A stretch of DNA of 64,000 bases. It comes from Aquila chrysaetos chrysaetos (taxonomy: Eukaryota; Chordata; Aves; Accipitriformes; Accipitridae). The position numbers and the translations under genes were made by a program. Of the stretch, positions 59,401-64,000 are shown one piece after another. Numbering within the stretch: position 1 is the first letter of the stretch; every line of letters begins with the position of its first letter. The stretch is taken from NCBI RefSeq assembly GCF_900496995.4, contig NC_044029.1, forward strand, positions 1,364,001-1,428,000, in the 5' to 3' direction. Below the pieces are notes generated by a model that was not told the DNA's origin, did no database searches, and saw nothing but the letters and a program-made list of their open reading frames with translations.

Positions 59401-62400
59401 TGCGCAGACTCTCATCCTCTATTCCAAGGAGAAGAATATTTAGCCTTTTCTGTGTATTAGGAGAGAGAAAGCCTCACGAAGAGCTGGCGATCCTTTAGAT
59501 ATGCTCAGCTGAGAAAGTTGCCTGCAGATGCCTGCTGGTGGCAGCCAAAATCTCTTATCTTTGAATTCACTGAGTCATAGAAGCATAGAATGGTTTGAGT
59601 TGGAAGAGTCCTTTAAAGATCATCTAGTGCAAACCCCCCCTGCCATGGGCAGGGACACCTTCCACTAGATCAGGTTGCTCAAAGCCCCGTCCAGCCTGAA
59701 CACTCCCAGGGATGGGGCAGACACAATTTCTCTGGGCAACCTGGTCCAGTGTCCCACCACCCTCACGGCAAAAAATGTCTTCCTTCTGTCCCATCTAAAT
59801 CTACCCTCTTTCAGTTTAAAACAGTTGCCCCTTGTCCTGTCACTACAGGCCTTAGTAAAAAGTCTCTCTCTGTCTTTCTATTTTGAAAGGCTGCAGTAAG
59901 GTCTCCCCGGAGCTTGCTTTTCCCCAGGCTGAACAACCCCAACTCTCTCAGCCTTTCTTCACGGGAGAGGTGTTCCAGCCCTCTGATCATTTTTGTGGCC
60001 CTCCTCTGGACCTGCTTGAGCAGGTCCATGTCCTCCTTGTGCTGGGGACCCCAGAGCTGGATGCATTACTCCAGGTGGGGTCTCATGAGAGCAGAGTAGA
60101 AGGGGAGAATCACCTCCCTCGACCTGCTGGCCACCCTGAAGACCCAGCTAATGATATAATCCCATGAGTAAAAGCATCTCTCATGTTGTCATCTTCTCAC
60201 TGATTTCTCCATGCTCATGGAACACCATTTCTTTAGACATGGGTCAAGCAGCCGTGGCAGGAGCTTGCCAACCCTCTCAAAAGGAGCTCCCTCACAGAAG
60301 CTTCACCTGAAGCTGTGAATAGCTACAGCGTGTACCTGCAGGAACAGAAACTGCAGTTGCAGAAGAAACTGTACCATTCTAAAGCTAAGGTATGGAGAAA
60401 GCCTGTCTCTTGTCTCTTGGCAGGGGCCCAGGCCTTTTTTGTAGCAAACCAGAGCGGGGACCTGATCCTTTCTTGGGGGTTTTGTGTAACCCAGGGTGGT
60501 TCAGTGTGCGGTTCGCTGTGATGAGCGGGATGGGAGGGAACAGCACTGCTGCCTTTGGTGCCTGCCTGTTTGCACCACTTGAAGTAAGAGCGGAGGGCTG
60601 CGCTAAGGTGGTCTTAGTACACTAGACAACTTTGCAACAGGAGTAGACCGAGTGACATGTAATTGACTCGCCTTGTTTTATAAGCCTGGCGCCTACAATT
60701 AGTAAGGTCACTAACCGTGACGTCACTTTGTCCTTGATTGGAGAAGGGGGTGTGTATTCCTTTCAAACAGCTGCTTCCCAAGGTTCACGGATCACGTGTA
60801 TTTGCTTCTTCTCTATGGCTTGGCAAAGCGGAGTGTGTGCTGACAGAGAAAGAGTAGGCATACTGGGGTGTTGTGCTCATGCTTTTTTGCATTTCCTCAT
60901 CACATCATCACTGTTACGGAGTTGCAAAGTCACTTTAGGAGCAGGAGGAGCTCCTAACCATGTTGGAGTAGCCAACAAGTGGCTACAAAGGGTGTTTGGA
61001 GTCCTTGAGAGAGGAGGAGGAGTGTTGTGGCAGCGTTTAGGAAACGCTTTAGGAAATCATTTTAGACGTAGGAGAGGGGCCAGTGTAAAAGATGAAGAAG
61101 TAACATGGGTTTTGAGAGTCGACATGAGAGTCAAAGCAGTCCACTCCTTTTTATCAAACTTGAGTTGACTACCGGCGATTCTTCTTGTGGTTTGACAGCT
61201 GCAGGAATTAAGAGAAAGGCATATCCGGACTGAGCGTTATGCCGAGTACCTGAGGAATGCCCTCAAGTGGAAGGAGATGGAACTAACTTTCAGGAACCTG
61301 CAGGTCCTTCTGGTCACATATTTTGGAACTGCGGCTATCCCAGAGCTGGAAGACCGCATACAACGGTAAGGAAGTGACACAGTGGAGCAAGGCTTCGCTT
61401 CCTGCAATTGTGTGAAAACAACAGGACTGTCTTCTTGCATCCCAGCAAGATAACAATACACAATTTTCAAAGACGCTTTTGTTTTAGATGAGGTTCTTTC
61501 ACATTCTTCTTTGGGGATTTGTGCTCTTGTGGACTTCTGTGATAAGGCCTGTACTTCTTTTCCAGGCTCCAAGGTCAACAGGCCAGGCTGGAAGCCACAG
61601 TCCAGCAACAAGCAAAGACCATTGAAGCCCTTCGGAAAAAACTGCAAGCCTGTGCCTCAGTAAGCTAGTCACAGCCCTCCCTTTTTGTGAGCTACAGAGC
61701 CTAGTTCTGTGTGTGTGTGGGAAACTGTATGATGAGGTTTTCCTGGAGAGCCTAGGAGAGATCAGTTTCTCTGTTCTACTGACTACAGGCTGCTCTGAAA
61801 GTCCTGCTGGCCCATTCCCCCCAGCTTTCTGGCTTTGAGAGCTGTTCCGTGAGACTATAGCAAGTCCTTCTTAAGGCCATCTTTGTTAAGGACTTGACAG
61901 CAATGCACTGGCTTAAGTATTTTCTGCTTTAGACCAGTCGTGAGGCTGAGACCTCAGGCAGCACTTCAGACAGTCCTGCAGCAGCGGGATTTGGTGCCTT
62001 CGGTTGCGGACACTCCTTGGGCTCTGGTGGTGGTGAGCACGCAGTCCTGGAGGCCTGACTGGCATCACCAAACTGTGACAGGAATTCTTCCGTGGCCTGT
62101 ACTCTGGGCACCTTCCCCTTTTAGTGACTATGGATTCCTTGGCCAGAAGGTGTAGGTCTGTAATGCAACGAGAAGGCCTCCAAAGATGAAAGTCTGCAAC
62201 TAATAAGGGAATGACACCTCCATAGGCCGTATTTTGTATGCTTGGTTGGCGCTGCCATGAGGTATGACCTTCAGTCAGGGAAGTCCTAGTGTGACTTCTT
62301 TTTTCTTCTTTTAATGCTGCTGTAGTCTCATAATGGCCTGGAGGACTTGGTAACTGGCTTTCAGACAACACGGACTGCAAAGGAACACCAATGTCGGCAG

Positions 62401-62934
62401 GTATATGAACAGCTCCTGGGAATGACTGGTTTTAGTCTTTGAATTTCTTGTGGGCAGGTAATTTAGGAAAAGATCAGGTGGGCTGTGGGGAATCCCCCAG
62501 GTTTTTGGGCAGGACACCCTCAGGGGAAAAGTCTATACGTTTCCTCATTCCCCTGGTGCCACTGTGTTTTGCATCTGCTTGGTAGACAATATGCGGGCAC
62601 TTGCGTTCATCAGCACGATTCCTTTGATGGGTAGGCCGCGTGCTGTGGACAGGAGAGACAGCTGTGGGTGAGAGCTGTGAGAGGAGACCGGACTTGGGAG
62701 ATGCATGTTTTCTTCTTTGTGGAGAACGCTGTCTGCACGTTCTGCATGTGGATCCTGTTCCTGTGCTCTGTGTGTGATGTATCTTTTCTATTTTGAAAGC
62801 GTGGGAGCGAAAGCAAGGAAGTAAAGAAGCTGGGCAAGACAAAATGCCGATCGGAAGCGCTTCTGGATGAAGTGTGGAAAAGAAAAGCCGCACTGGAGGA
62901 AGAACAGACCAGGCATGGCTTTTTAGTGCTTTAA
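48523..62934 (+). CDS. ANKRD26/POTE-like ankyrin coiled-coil gene, copy 3
   Basis: Exons: 48523-48734 (ATG), 49455-49569, 49815-49988, 50077-50183, 50662-50799, 52229-52377, 52532-52593 (or one array alternative), 59114-59191, 60237-60389, 61199-61365, 61566-61659, 62326-62400, 62800-62934 (TAA). All phases match, giving about 552 residues. Exon 61933-62032 (100 nt) breaks the frame and is read as optional. Ankyrin repeats lie at about residues 70-248: [63 protein letters not shown], then [14 protein letters not shown] Ser/Glu linker, an acidic patch and a coiled coil follow. The repeat/linker layout resembles ANKRD26 and POTE; ANKRD26 acts at centriole distal appendages, but function here is inferred only. 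Start chosen as the first ATG in the CpG island (MQRLFSF). Shorter than mammalian ANKRD26. Confidence 0.72.
48735..49454 (+). other. Intron 1 of copy 3
   Basis: Donor gca/gtaagg, acceptor tttctag. GC-rich at first, then ordinary intron; no other feature seen. Confidence 0.7.
50401..50446. repeat. (CA)n microsatellite with CG-rich lead
   Basis: gcacgcacgcgcgcgc followed by about 15 ca dinucleotides in intron 4. Likely polymorphic in length. Confidence 0.95.
52532..54132 (+). repeat. Array B unit 1
   Basis: 62-nt exon 52532-52593; full CR1 junction, acatG, gttgA, cacG, cassette I. Confidence 0.85.
54133..55732 (+). repeat. Array B unit 2 (cassette II)
   Basis: Exon 54133-54191; full junction, acatT, gttgC, cacG, cassette II at about 55,525-55,612. 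Confidence 0.85.
55733..57330 (+). repeat. Array B unit 3
   Basis: Exon 55733-55791; full junction, acatG, gttgC, cacC, cassette I. Confidence 0.85.
57331..58921 (+). repeat. Array B unit 4 (cassette III)
   Basis: Exon 57331-57389; 10-bp CR1-junction deletion, acatT, gttgA, cacG, cassette III at about 58,714-58,802; followed by the 26-nt exon with the strong donor. Confidence 0.85.
59575..60135 (-). mobile_element. CR1 LINE tail, second subfamily, copy 3
   Basis: Uninterrupted version of the element at 29,524. It contains the empty provirus target (ccctgaagaccc) at about 60,134-60,145. Confidence 0.85.
60728..61168 (+). other. Intronic 146-codon open frame, copy 3
   Basis: Same intron, frame and length as in copies 1 and 2, with two replacements near codon 29. 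Not recognised. Confidence 0.3.
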
Positions 62935-63332
62935 AGAAAGACACATTGAGGAGAAGTCAAGCTTTACTGAACCCTAGTGTAAAAGCATGTACATAACTGT
63001 TTGTGAGCAAATTCAAGCCTCGCATTCGATCCTGCAAGGTGCTTCTGTGCATGAGCCTATGGTTTGAAAAAGCTGCAAAAGGCCTTGCAAATGCAGGCTG
63101 CCTGCACTTCTCCTGGGTGGGAAGGAAGTCTTTTCTTCTTCTGTTCAGATAAATTTGGGGCCCTCCAAGTGTTGGGTGGTGCTGGGGAGCTGGCTGTTCT
63201 CAGTGATTCCTGGCTTGTCAAGCACATTACAGATGAAGCAAGCCATCCATGGCTGTGCTGCTTACGTAAGAGTACGTGAAAAAGGCCGACTGCTGCTTTG
63301 CTTCACCCTTTCCTTACTAATTTGCTGTGCAG

Positions 63333-63892
63333 GTTGAAGATGCTTCTGCAGATGTCTTCGACAACCCCGACTGCGTCTGCAGCGAGAAGGAGAAAGTCCC
63401 AGCTCAGTTTCCGGGGAGATGATGAAAGAGATGAAGAAAGTTGTTCCGAATTGACTAACTAAATTGGTAAACTAAGAAGAAAGGTGAGCTCTGGTTGGTT
63501 TGGTGGATTTGAGGCGATTATTTTTTTCTGCTAGAACCTGTGTGATTCTTTTCCTGTACTTTTTTCCCATCTTGCTAATTATCTCTTGGCTGTGTTTTGC
63601 AAGTGATTGACTGCTCTTGATGCTCCTGCTCCTGTTGTAGCAGTAGATGATGATGATGATGATGTTGATGAACACAGATGTAGTTGTCGTGATGGGTAAA
63701 AACCATGAGCCAGGAGTCCCAGCAGGGCGCCTGCGGTCAATGGCCTCACTGACCAGGGTGCAGGCCCAGGGGCCCTGAGCAAGAACAGCGGAGCTGGTCA
63801 CCACACACTGAGATTTTAATACATTTTACTACTCTGTCTGCAGGTGACGAATGCAGTCTCGATGGCCCCCCACCTTACGGATTTCCACAGAA
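63333..63892 (+). other. Downstream exons of copy 3 (3' end outside window)
   Basis: Exons 63333-63483 and 63844-63892 with normal splice sites. Exon 63333-63483 carries a 10-bp insertion near 63,420 compared with copies 1 and 2, which exchanges its reading frames. The last exon and poly(A) signal would lie past 64,000. Confidence 0.5.
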
Positions 63893-64000
63893 GTGAGTAA
63901 CTTCAGAGTTGTCTCTTTGAGTTCCTTTTGTTCCGCTGCCTACAAGGTGGCGACATTTCCCAACATCTGGAGAGGCAGTTGAAAAAACGCGTGCAGTGGG

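Overview
The window looks like bird nuclear DNA. It has spliced eukaryotic genes with GT-AG introns, many antisense CR1 LINE tails (3' ends made of the repeated octamer-like motif tcatagaa), CpG islands, and an alpharetrovirus-like endogenous provirus with a tRNA-Trp-type primer site. No bacterial, plasmid or phage signature was seen.

Layout. (1) 1-21.6 kb: 3' part of an ankyrin-repeat/coiled-coil gene of the ANKRD26/POTE type (copy 1, + strand). Its middle is blown up into nine ~1.6 kb tandem units, each carrying a short exon joined to a CR1 tail. (2) 21.7-27.3 kb: a CpG island, spacer, and the last two coding exons of a minus-strand WD40 gene (WDR91-like). (3) 27.3-40.6 kb: copy 2 of the ankyrin-type gene. 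It starts inside a chimeric CR1, lacks all ankyrin exons, and is interrupted by a ~6.05 kb provirus (30,088-36,135). (4) 40.7-45.6 kb: a second CpG island and second WDR91-like fragment. (5) 45.6-47.9 kb: the 3' end of a + strand gene (AGBL3 by synteny only) tail-to-tail with a complete minus-strand CYREN gene. (6) 47.94-48.31 kb: a GC-box minisatellite between two divergent start codons. (7) 48.5-64 kb: copy 3 of the ankyrin-type gene, the only copy here with promoter, start codon and ankyrin exons, and with a shorter four-unit version of the same exon/CR1 array.

What it means. The locus is a recent segmental triplication around a CYREN/WDR91 neighbourhood. Copy 3 can be followed exon by exon with compatible phases to about 552 codons. 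The amplified array exons (62, 59 or 26 nt) all enter in phase 1 and leave in phase 0. Any one keeps the frame and any two break it, so the array behaves like a set of mutually exclusive cassette exons, or like one exon surrounded by decoys. Copy 2 and the WDR91-like pieces are fragments. The provirus is damaged, and its LTRs differ far more than the duplicated flanks do, which conflicts with its absence from the other two copies. All identities come from reading the sequence and remembered family features; no database search was done.
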